Program-made: the position numbers and the translations under genes | Assembly (NCBI GenBank): GCA_947626215.1 | Contig: CANQRJ010000010.1 | Coordinates: 1 to 21,078 of the forward strand | DNA length: 21,078 bases | Direction of reading: 5' to 3' | Origin: an uncultured Bacilli bacterium | GTDB lineage: Bacteria > Bacillota_I > Bacilli_A > RF39 > UBA660 | Notes under the pieces: generated by a model | Database searches by the model: none | What the model saw: the letters and a program-made list of their open reading frames with translations, nothing else | Told to the model about the DNA's origin: nothing | Part shown: positions 14,086-21,078 of the stretch, in pieces | How positions within the stretch are numbered: position 1 is the stretch's first letter | Layout of the letters: each line of letters starts with the position of its first letter

Positions 14086-17000
14086 TAATCAACACTCCTT
14101 AATTTCCATGAAGGACCAATACCTACACAATTGCCTTTTCCGTATCCAGAAGTACAATTGCTTTCATCAAATAATACCCAAGGATTATGATCACTTGTAA
14201 CACGATAAACATCATTAGCATATTCTTTTCCAGAAGATTCAATTAAATCTAAGAATCGACTTTTACAATTAATGCTATAATTTACACCATTTACTGTCAA
14301 GTTTTCACAATATAATGAAGATGTTTCTCCATCAAATTTACTTGCAAATTGATCTGGAATATTTGAATTAGTATAAGAACCTGCAAGGTCATTATAATTT
14401 CTAATTTTTTGTAAATTAACAGGAGTTAATGTAAATGAATATTGAGGATGTTCATAAATGCTTTCTGGAGCATCTTGATCTTCGATATCTTTACGAGTTA
14501 ATTCACCTTTAATATTATTATTCCAATTATATCCAAGTGGACGATCATTTGGGAATAGCTTATTTAAAGATACAGTTCTATAACTATATGTAGTACCATA
14601 TCCATCAAAAATACAAGTATCACATTTAAATTTACATTCTGTACAATTTTCATCAAACACACAATCATCATCTTCACATTTAAATTTACATGTATCACAG
14701 TTATTTATATAATGACATACATAACCACTTTGAGTCGTTGCAGTTTGAGTTTTATTAGACTTATTACCTTCTAAATCACATTTCTTAGATGCATCAAGAG
14801 AATTATAAGATGTTAAAATATCCCCTAATCCTGCACTTGTTTTATATTTTTGACCAATTAATCTTCCCAATGTACCATTTACATTTGATTGACCAATATT
14901 ATTAAATGTTATTGTAAATGGAAATACACCAGTCTTTTGAATTAATGAAATTGGGAATGCACCGTCAGGTAAAGGTGTATATAAATAATACTCTTTCTTA
15001 CCTTCAACATTTACAGTTTTACGAATTGTTCCATATTGAGTATAAGTTGAAAAATCAGCACCAGATTTATAACTTTGAGTAACAGTTTTTTCTTTCTTTA
15101 CCCATTTAGCTTTACTTACAGTATAATCAAATTCATTACATCCACTTTCATTACACATAAATTTTCTTATAGTAGTTTTCATTTCATCAGGTACATTATT
15201 ATCATGAGAAGTAGCAGATGCACTTTTACAATTATAAGAACGATCGGTATCTCCATCACAATATGTTTCAGTTCCTGATGGCACTGATTGAGCTCCATCT
15301 ATTACAAATTTACCATTTTCATCATCTTTCTCTAAATATCCTTCATTATAAGAGAAAGTAATTTCAGGATCAAATTTCATATCATTTGTCCAACCAGTTG
15401 CTCCATTTAAATTACCAGAACAACTATTATATTCTGCAATAATATCATTAAATTCTTGAATCTTTTTATTTAAAGTAGCTTTTGCATTATTTAATTCAGT
15501 AGCTTGATTTGGATCTGGGTCAGTTCCATTATAAGGAGTACAACTTGCATCACCAGATGAGCTACATGAAGTACATGATGCATATCCTGAACTAACATGA
15601 GCAACATAATTTTCACCATCTAATCCTTTATAACTAGATACTACATCTCTTTTCCCATTTTCATTATAAACAACAAAGGACCAACTTTCTTCATAATGTT
15701 CATATTCAGCACTATCTCCACTATGGCTATATCCTGGTGTTGGAGGATTACAAGTATCACAAGCATCAGCACTACAACCAGGTTCTTCCTTTTTTTCTGT
15801 AGTATGAGTTGCTTCTTTTTCATTAGCGCCTTTCCAATAACTATATATATTCCAAGCATCAATAACTTCTTTTCTCTTAGCTTCTAAATCACTTTCAAAT
15901 AACTCATTATCAATTGGTTGTTCAGAATCTCTTGCAGAACTTGTATAACATGTTCTAGTTCCTTTAACATCAGTTAATAATGTAAAGTATCCTCCACTTA
16001 CAGTTCTTTGAGCAGTAGGTAATCCGAAATCATAAGATTCTTCGCACCAAACTTTACAATATTTATTTCCTCCATCTCCAGATGTTTTTATATCTTTAAA
16101 TGTAGTTTTATTTTCATAGCTTTCTTGTGAAGCATCAACTTTTCCTATAACGCAACTCTTAATAGAATTTGCCTTATTTTTATTACATTCAGTAGGCTTT
16201 TTAGAAATATCACTTATACCGCCAGTATATTTACTTTGATATAATTGACCTTGATAAGCATCATATTCTTGTAAATCACTACAATCTGAAGGAATTGTAA
16301 CAGTAGGGTTACAATTTAAACATTTTTTATCATATTCCTCACAAGATGGACTACTTGGATCTGTTTCACATTCATCTTCCAACTTAGGACATTCACAATC
16401 TTCTACATATTGATCTTCATCGCATTTATCTCCACCACCATCACCATCGTGGTCATTACAATAATGTTGTCCGTTATCATCAATTGAACATTGTGGTTTT
16501 AAACAATCCTTAACATAATCATCTTTTGTACATTCGTCTCCAACTCCATCACCATCATGATCTTTACAATAATACTTGTCACCATCTTTACTACACGTTC
16601 TATCTTTTTCACAAGTATTAGGACATTGTTTTAAATCTTCTGCAGTAAGTTCACTAGGTGCATCTTTACCATACTCCCAAGATTTTTCTAATACTAGTTG
16701 ACCATTTTTGAATTTTCTATAAGTATAATATCCCGTTTGATGATCACAACTACAGGTATTATTTTGTTGTATTTTAGAAAATGGAACAGAAGTTCTAGTA
16801 GTTGTATGTGGATGTCTTGGAATAGATCCTCCACCAGAAGTACAAGAACCAGCGTTGCTTGGCAAAATAGCAATCATTTCTTGAACATTATTTCCTCTGC
16901 TTAAGCGATAGATCATAGAAGCAGAACTATTTGGATCACAATAATTTGTTTCAATATATGCAGCTAAATCTTGTTTATCCCAAGTTGCACCATCGAACAC

Positions 17001-17798
17001 AACAGTTGTGATGGCATTATTACCATTTCCCTGTACAGTTGATTGACTAATAATTTTAGCAGTAGCATTTAAAAAAGATATTTTAAATGCACTATAATTT
17101 ACACTATAGATTTCATTACTATTAGGTTGAATCTCAACTTTTAATTCATAAAGGTTATTATTTTGTTGTAAAGAAGCATTAACAACACTCCATGTAATGC
17201 CTTGAATTAAATTATTAGCAATTATATCTTCAAAACTTCTATTTCCATTTGTCCATGCAAAATTCGTAGCTTGTTGTGCTAAAACTATTGCTTCAGTTAC
17301 TCTAGAACGATATTTAATTCCGGCACCCCAACTATCATATGCATGATAAGCGGTATACAAATCTCTTCCTTTTTGTCTACAAGTTCCGATACACTCGCCA
17401 TTCGCATAAAACTGTCTTCTAATTAACCTAAAAACAGTATTACCATTTATATAATTTTCATTTGTATTTACATCCCAACCTTTAGCTTTCATTTGTTGAT
17501 ATGCATACATAACAGCAATACGATATTTATATTCAGTAGATCCTACAGGAACCTCACTAGGATTCATAGAACTCAAAGTATAGTCATATGAAGAAGCTCC
17601 ACTTCCATAAGGTCTACCAGGATGTATACAATAAATCATTGGATTCCCAGGAATATTTGACGTATAATGTCTCAATTCAGGCGTAGAATCAACAACATAG
17701 TATCCTTTAGTAATTGTATATGTATAAGCATAAGTGTTTTTTATATTTATAGTTAAAAATAATAATAAAACAACCAAACCACCAAAAATTTTTTTCAT
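14085..17798 (-). CDS. Large Cys-rich secreted protein with putative thioester (TED) adhesin domain
   Basis: 1237 aa with a signal peptide (about 1-24, cut near TYA|YTYT). The region 45-215 fits thioester domains of Gram-positive adhesins: Cys57 in MIYCIHPG and, 142 residues later, Gln199 in IQGITW, like the TQxAIW motif. Known pairs lie about 130-150 apart. Such domains bind host proteins covalently through a Cys-Gln bond. Then follow two Cys/Asp-rich repeats with DHDGDG loops (402-468), probably Ca-binding, a long beta-rich region, a short helix (QATELNNAKATLNKKIQEF), and a dense Cys cluster (CDTCKFKCEDDDC) before the C-domain. The end (GIGPSWKLRSVD) has no LPxTG, membrane span or wall-binding repeat, so it must be held by a partner, perhaps the pilus or the 245-aa protein. 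It overlaps the 245-aa gene by ATGA. Substrate unknown. Confidence 0.75.
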   Translation of the reverse strand: MKKIFGGLVVLLLFLTINIKNTYAYTYTITKGYYVVDSTPELRHYTSNIPGNPMIYCIHPGRPYGSGASSYDYTLSSMNPSEVPVGSTEYKYRIAVMYAYQQMKAKGWDVNTNENYINGNTVFRLIRRQFYANGECIGTCRQKGRDLYTAYHAYDSWGAGIKYRSRVTEAIVLAQQATNFAWTNGNRSFEDIIANNLIQGITWSVVNASLQQNNNLYELKVEIQPNSNEIYSVNYSAFKISFLNATAKIISQSTVQGNGNNAITTVVFDGATWDKQDLAAYIETNYCDPNSSASMIYRLSRGNNVQEMIAILPSNAGSCTSGGGSIPRHPHTTTRTSVPFSKIQQNNTCSCDHQTGYYTYRKFKNGQLVLEKSWEYGKDAPSELTAEDLKQCPNTCEKDRTCSKDGDKYYCKDHDGDGVGDECTKDDYVKDCLKPQCSIDDNGQHYCNDHDGDGGGDKCDEDQYVEDCECPKLEDECETDPSSPSCEEYDKKCLNCNPTVTIPSDCSDLQEYDAYQGQLYQSKYTGGISDISKKPTECNKNKANSIKSCVIGKVDASQESYENKTTFKDIKTSGDGGNKYCKVWCEESYDFGLPTAQRTVSGGYFTLLTDVKGTRTCYTSSARDSEQPIDNELFESDLEAKRKEVIDAWNIYSYWKGANEKEATHTTEKKEEPGCSADACDTCNPPTPGYSHSGDSAEYEHYEESWSFVVYNENGKRDVVSSYKGLDGENYVAHVSSGYASCTSCSSSGDASCTPYNGTDPDPNQATELNNAKATLNKKIQEFNDIIAEYNSCSGNLNGATGWTNDMKFDPEITFSYNEGYLEKDDENGKFVIDGAQSVPSGTETYCDGDTDRSYNCKSASATSHDNNVPDEMKTTIRKFMCNESGCNEFDYTVSKAKWVKKEKTVTQSYKSGADFSTYTQYGTIRKTVNVEGKKEYYLYTPLPDGAFPISLIQKTGVFPFTITFNNIGQSNVNGTLGRLIGQKYKTSAGLGDILTSYNSLDASKKCDLEGNKSNKTQTATTQSGYVCHYINNCDTCKFKCEDDDCVFDENCTECKFKCDTCIFDGYGTTYSYRTVSLNKLFPNDRPLGYNWNNNIKGELTRKDIEDQDAPESIYEHPQYSFTLTPVNLQKIRNYNDLAGSYTNSNIPDQFASKFDGETSSLYCENLTVNGVNYSINCKSRFLDLIESSGKEYANDVYRVTSDHNPWVLFDESNCTSGYGKGNCVGIGPSWKLRSVD
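16395..16595 (-). repeat. Two tandem Cys-flanked DHDGDG repeats within the large adhesin
   Basis: Residues 402-432 and 437-468 of the 1237-aa protein align: CS-D-...-YYC/HYC-DHDGDG-GD-C...D-YV-DC. Each unit holds four Cys and one DxDGDGxxD loop of the EF-hand/dockerin/thrombospondin-3 type. The two DNA copies have diverged. Confidence 0.75.
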
Positions 17799-18532
17799 AT
17801 TATCTTACTCCTTTGTTTCCTAATTATCACAATAGAAGCAACCCCTATTATTGCTATTACTATAATACTGCCAATAATAATATATATATAATTATTTTTC
17901 TCATCCTCGTTAGTAGTTGGTTCTTGATTAACAGTATTATTTTGTTCTATTTGTTTTTGATATCCCATTGATTCTATTTGCTCACGAGTTAAATTTAATT
18001 CTGTAGTTATAAACTCTTCGCAATAATAGGCATCAACTCCTTCACAAAATGGTTCAAAATAATATTCATTATGAGCAGGTGTTACTAAAGAAACAGTTCT
18101 TAATTCTTCTCCTTTACAATCAGAATGATTTGAATAAATTTTAATTTCATAATTTACTATTTCACTTAGATCATCATCTCTTGTCCAACTTAAATTTCCA
18201 TTGTCTGTATCCTCATAAAAATAAGTATTTTCTTTTGACTCATTCACATTTTTCACAGTTACATACAAATTTTTAGACAAATTGTATAGGCCTACTCTTA
18301 CTTGTGGTTCATAATATTCTACAATACCACTTCCATCTTCTTCCGAAACTTCACTCTCTTCATATTCTCCAGTATCATACCAATCTGCTTCATAATTTGC
18401 TTGGATATTCAAAGCTTCTTTTTGCAATTCAAGTTGAGTATCATAATCGCAAGTCGATGCCGCTTTCACACTAGGAAGAACTGTAAAACTTAACAACGTT
18501 GTAAATAAGAATAATTGTTTAATTTTTTTCAT
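17795..18532 (-). CDS. Exported, C-terminally membrane-anchored protein; likely partner of the large adhesin
   Basis: 245 aa, no family recognised. A signal peptide (about 1-24, VKA|ASTC) is followed by an acidic ectodomain, a Gln/Asn/Glu linker (about 188-211) and a C-terminal membrane span (about 214-236, YIYIIIGSIIVIAIIGVASI) with a basic tail RKQRSKII. The middle (LYNLSKNLYVTVKN..., YEIKIYSNHSDCKGEELRTVSL) reads like one Ig-like beta domain. Four Cys lie in the ectodomain (STC, SDC, PFC, YYC), enough for two disulfides. It is the first gene of the Tad operon and is translationally coupled (ATGA) to the 1237-aa adhesin, so an anchor, chaperone or receptor for that protein is the simplest role. 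GAGGTGGG lies ahead of its ATG. Confidence 0.72.
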   Translation of the reverse strand: MKKIKQLFLFTTLLSFTVLPSVKAASTCDYDTQLELQKEALNIQANYEADWYDTGEYEESEVSEEDGSGIVEYYEPQVRVGLYNLSKNLYVTVKNVNESKENTYFYEDTDNGNLSWTRDDDLSEIVNYEIKIYSNHSDCKGEELRTVSLVTPAHNEYYFEPFCEGVDAYYCEEFITTELNLTREQIESMGYQKQIEQNNTVNQEPTTNEDEKNNYIYIIIGSIIVIAIIGVASIVIIRKQRSKII

Positions 18533-18562
18533 TCTTTATCCCACCTCACCGTTTACAATCAA

Positions 18563-18591
18563 ATTGTACCACACTCCCCTTTTTATTTCAA
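18563..18591 (-). promoter_or_regulatory. Promoter of the Tad operon
   Basis: On the minus strand TTGAAA (18591-18586), a 17-base spacer and TACAAT (18568-18563) with a TGG extension just ahead of the -10. It lies about 30 bases before the first start codon of the operon. No other such site is seen until the pilin promoter. Confidence 0.75.
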
Positions 18592-18624
18592 CAAATTATT
18601 ATGAAAATTTAAAAATCTCCCTAT

Positions 18625-18783
18625 TTAAGGAAGATCCATTTCATATTCATTTATCTTTAATAATAGCTCATTTATTTTTTCTTTTTTTGGAAAACTTGGA
18701 ATCAAAAGAAAAATAAAAAGCATCGTTAATCCCACTGAAAAAACAATGACATATAATCTTGATAACAAAACCTTTTTATTCAT
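18625..18783 (-). CDS. 52-residue single-span membrane protein overlapping tex
   Basis: The ATG at 18783-18781 overlaps the tex stop in ATGA, and AGAGGAGAG lies just ahead of it, at the end of tex. The product starts MNKKVLLSRLYVIVFSVG, has one hydrophobic span (about 9-29), then PSFPKKEKINELLLKINEY, a short amphipathic helix, and ends in MDLP. No family recognised. The overlap and strong ribosome site make it a real gene rather than a chance frame. The strict coupling suggests it is made in step with tex, but a shared job is not implied. Confidence 0.7.
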   Translation of the reverse strand: MNKKVLLSRLYVIVFSVGLTMLFIFLLIPSFPKKEKINELLLKINEYEMDLP

Positions 18784-20909
18784 ACTCTCTCCTCTTTAAT
18801 AAGAGATAATTGAACTTTTTCTTTTTCTAAATCAATATTAGAAACATACACTGTTACAATATCTCCAACTTTTACTAAATCATTTGGATTTTTAACAAAA
18901 CTTTTGCTCATTTTAGAAATATGTATTAATCCATCATCATGAAGTCCAATATCAACAAAAGCTCCAAAACTTGTCACATTGCGAATCGTTCCTTTTAATT
19001 CCATTCCTTCTTTTAAATCTTGAATAGTTAAAATATCACTTTTTAAAATAACATCATCTAAAGAATCTCTATAATCTTGTCCAGGATGTAAAAACTCATC
19101 TACAATATCCTTTACAGTATATACATCACTAGACAATTCGTTTGCAATTTCATTTACATTAATATTTGACAAAGTTTCAATAAACTTAGAACTTCCAAAA
19201 TCTTCTAAAGATAAATTACATTTTTCTAATATTTTTTTAGCAAGATCATAAGACTCAGGATGAATTCGAGTTTTATCTAAAACATTTTCTCCATCAATAA
19301 TTCTTAAAAAGCCAATAGATTGTTCAAAAACTTTATCAGTAAATCCAGGTAATTTTTTCAATTCATTTCTAGAAGTAAAAGGTTTCTCTTTTCTAAAATT
19401 TAAAATACTATCAATTGTTTTTTTAGTAAGACCAGAAATATGAGATAAAATACTTTTACTAGCCGTATTAAGATTTACACCTATTTCATTTACAATTTTA
19501 GAAACTGTAAAATCTAACGCATTATCTAATTCTTTTTGATTTACATCATGTTGATATTCTCCTACTCCAATACTTTTTGGATCAATTTTTACTAATTCTG
19601 ACAAAGGATCTTGAATTCTTCTTCCAATAGATATGGCGCTTCTTTTTTCAACAGTTAAATCAGGAAATTCTAAAATAGCTAAAGGACTAGCAGAATAAAC
19701 ACTTGCGCCTGCTTCACTAACTAAATTATATAACACATCTGTTCCTTTAATAGCTTCTGAAACAAAAGCTTCACTTTCTCTAGAAGCAGTACCATTACCA
19801 ATAGCAATAATTTGAATATGATATTTATTGATTAAATTTTTTAAAACTTGTTTACTTTTTTCTATTTCATTTTTAGGTTCATGTGGATAAATAGTTTCAA
19901 TATCTAATACATTACCATAAGGATCTAAGACGGCAAGTTTACAACCAGTTCTAAAAGCAGGATCAAAACCTAAAACGACTTTATCTTTAATAGGTTTAGT
20001 TAATAATAAATGTTCTAAATTTTCTTGAAAAGTAAGAATTGCTTTTTGTTCGGCATTTTCACTTAATTCTGCTCTTACTTCTCTTTCAACGCTTGGATAA
20101 ATTAATCTTTTTAAAGAATCATCAATCGCACTTTCAACTTCTTTTACAACAAATGATTGAGGATTCTTAATAATTTTCTTTTTTAAATCTTCAAAAATCT
20201 TATCTTTATCAAAGTGAATAGAAACATTTAAAACTTTTTCATTTTCTCCACGATTCATAGCAAGAATTCGATAATGTCTAGCATGAAAAATAGGTTCTTC
20301 AAAATCATAATACATCTCATAAGTTTTTTTAGGATCTAAAGCATTTTTCTTTAATTTACTTTCTAAAGTTCCATTTTTCATAATTTCTTTTTTAATCATT
20401 TTACGGTAATACGCATTATCACTAATCCATTCTGCTATAATATATTTTGCTCCTTCCAAAGCTTCTTTAAAACTACAATTAAAACCACTTGCTAAAGACT
20501 CTAAAGTACCATTTAAAGGAAAACTCATTATTTTTTTAGCTAATGGTTCTAAACCCATTTTAATAGCTTCAGAAGCTTTTGTTTTCTTTTTTTCTTTAAA
20601 AGGTCTATATAAATCTTCTACATCACTTAATTTTGTACATTTTAAAATTTCATTTCTTAATTCATCAGTCATTAAATCTTTTTCTTCAATAAAACGAATG
20701 ACATCCTCTTTTCTTTTTAATAAATTTTCTAAATAAGCATATTCTTTTTCAATAACTCGAATTTGTTCTTCATTCAAAGAACCAGTCATTTCTTTTCTAT
20801 AACGTGCGATAAAAGGAATAGTAGATCCCTCTTCCAATAATTTTAAAACGGCTTTTATTTGAGATGGTTTTACCTCCAATTTATTCGCTAATAAATCTAC
20901 ATTGTTCAT
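18780..20909 (-). CDS. tex: Tex-family RNA-binding transcription accessory protein
   Basis: 709 aa, close to the usual length. The order of domains is that of Tex: Tex_N (about 1-190, with TIPFIARYRKEMTGSLNEEQ), a YqgF/RNase H-like domain starting VVLGFDPAFRTG (about 311-430), helix-hairpin-helix region (LKKLPGFTDKVF, about 495-570), and an S1 domain at the end (GTIRNVTSFGAFVDIGLHDDGLIHIS). Tex is a conserved housekeeping protein that binds nucleic acid through S1 and affects gene expression, including toxin genes in some pathogens. GGAG lies ahead of the ATG. It follows a terminator near 21.05 kb and marks the right side of the window as core chromosome rather than mobile DNA. Confidence 0.95.
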   Translation of the reverse strand: MNNVDLLANKLEVKPSQIKAVLKLLEEGSTIPFIARYRKEMTGSLNEEQIRVIEKEYAYLENLLKRKEDVIRFIEEKDLMTDELRNEILKCTKLSDVEDLYRPFKEKKKTKASEAIKMGLEPLAKKIMSFPLNGTLESLASGFNCSFKEALEGAKYIIAEWISDNAYYRKMIKKEIMKNGTLESKLKKNALDPKKTYEMYYDFEEPIFHARHYRILAMNRGENEKVLNVSIHFDKDKIFEDLKKKIIKNPQSFVVKEVESAIDDSLKRLIYPSVEREVRAELSENAEQKAILTFQENLEHLLLTKPIKDKVVLGFDPAFRTGCKLAVLDPYGNVLDIETIYPHEPKNEIEKSKQVLKNLINKYHIQIIAIGNGTASRESEAFVSEAIKGTDVLYNLVSEAGASVYSASPLAILEFPDLTVEKRSAISIGRRIQDPLSELVKIDPKSIGVGEYQHDVNQKELDNALDFTVSKIVNEIGVNLNTASKSILSHISGLTKKTIDSILNFRKEKPFTSRNELKKLPGFTDKVFEQSIGFLRIIDGENVLDKTRIHPESYDLAKKILEKCNLSLEDFGSSKFIETLSNINVNEIANELSSDVYTVKDIVDEFLHPGQDYRDSLDDVILKSDILTIQDLKEGMELKGTIRNVTSFGAFVDIGLHDDGLIHISKMSKSFVKNPNDLVKVGDIVTVYVSNIDLEKEKVQLSLIKEERV

Positions 20910-21031
20910 TTTCTACACTCCTAATCCTTATTTATTTTACTAAATTTTTAAAAAGAAAAAAAGACCAATTTTGTTTTTCATAATTAACTTATCAAAAAAA
21001 CCTTATACGTGGACAGTTTTTCATAACCAAG

Positions 21032-21063
21032 AAAAAGGATAACTTTACACCGTTATCCCTTTT
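21032..21063 (-). terminator. Rho-independent terminator of the gene upstream of the window
   Basis: GGATAAC (21037-21043) pairs with GTTATCC (21052-21058) around an 8-base loop; the stem goes on with A-T pairs past one mismatch. In minus-strand RNA it is followed by UUUUUC. The 169 bases between tex and the window edge hold this hairpin and no gene. Confidence 0.65.
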
Positions 21064-21078
21064 GTCTCTCAAAATTGA

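Noticed and set aside
15075..16904. Plus- and minus-strand frames inside the large adhesin gene
   Set aside because: Low-complexity translations caused by the A/T-rich codons of the adhesin; no ribosome sites or promoters.
17200..17202. Gln199 versus the T121-V-F-R-L-I segment as the thioester partner of Cys57
   Set aside because: The TVFRLI segment lies where a helix with similar wording occurs but has no Gln and is only about 64 residues from the Cys; Gln199 fits both motif and distance, so I dropped the former.
1..21078. CRISPR array, tRNA, rRNA, riboswitch or insertion-sequence ends
   Set aside because: I looked for regular spaced repeats, clover-leaf ends and terminal inverted repeats and saw none.
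1..21078. Mycoplasma genetic code (TGA as Trp)
   Set aside because: Several genes end in TGA within start-stop overlaps, and Trp is encoded by TGG where checked.

Overview
The window comes from a low-GC Bacillota genome, most likely an uncultivated gut-type member of the Bacilli or a lineage next to the Mollicutes. The DNA is very A/T-rich. Shine-Dalgarno sequences are strong (AGGAGG type), promoters are sigma-A-like, and there is no outer-membrane secretin. TGA serves as a stop codon (tex, the 245-aa gene and the 174-aa gene all end in TGA), so this is not the Mycoplasma code. The presence of wall hydrolases argues for a walled cell. Every recognised gene lies on the minus strand, so the window reads from right to left.

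Right end (about 18.6-21.1 kb): a terminator for an upstream gene outside the window, then the RNA-binding protein gene tex, overlapped by 4 bases by a 52-codon single-membrane-span gene.

Centre (about 6.4-18.6 kb): one long, tightly packed operon of twelve genes for a Tad (type IVc, Flp-like) pilus or secretion machine. It starts at a clear promoter near 18.57 kb and ends in a hairpin over the cpaE stop codon. In order of transcription it encodes a membrane-anchored exported protein, a 1237-aa Cys-rich secreted protein with a putative thioester adhesin domain, a TadE-like minor pilin, two tandem CpaB/RcpC-like proteins, the CpaF/TadA ATPase, TadB, TadC, two small pilin-like proteins behind their own strong promoter, two TadE/F-like proteins, and a CpaE/TadZ-like protein with a degenerate P-loop. 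No prepilin peptidase is present.

Left of the Tad operon: the 3' remnant of a GLUG-like repeat surface protein that has lost its start, with its own terminator. After it comes a group of three genes: a membrane-tethered wall hydrolase with three domains (SpoIID-like, glucosaminidase/lysozyme-like, C39-like peptidase), an unknown membrane-anchored protein, and a VirD4/TraG-family coupling ATPase. A small rhodanese and a terminator close that group. At the left edge is the 5' part of an Rpn/PD-(D/E)XK nuclease-family gene.

Taken together: a monoderm Tad machine that may display a thioester adhesin, next to a wall-remodelling enzyme and a DNA/protein coupling ATPase normally found in type IV secretion. 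The link between the two modules is inferred from proximity only. The most unusual shared trait is that the exported parts are rich in cysteines, mostly in even numbers.
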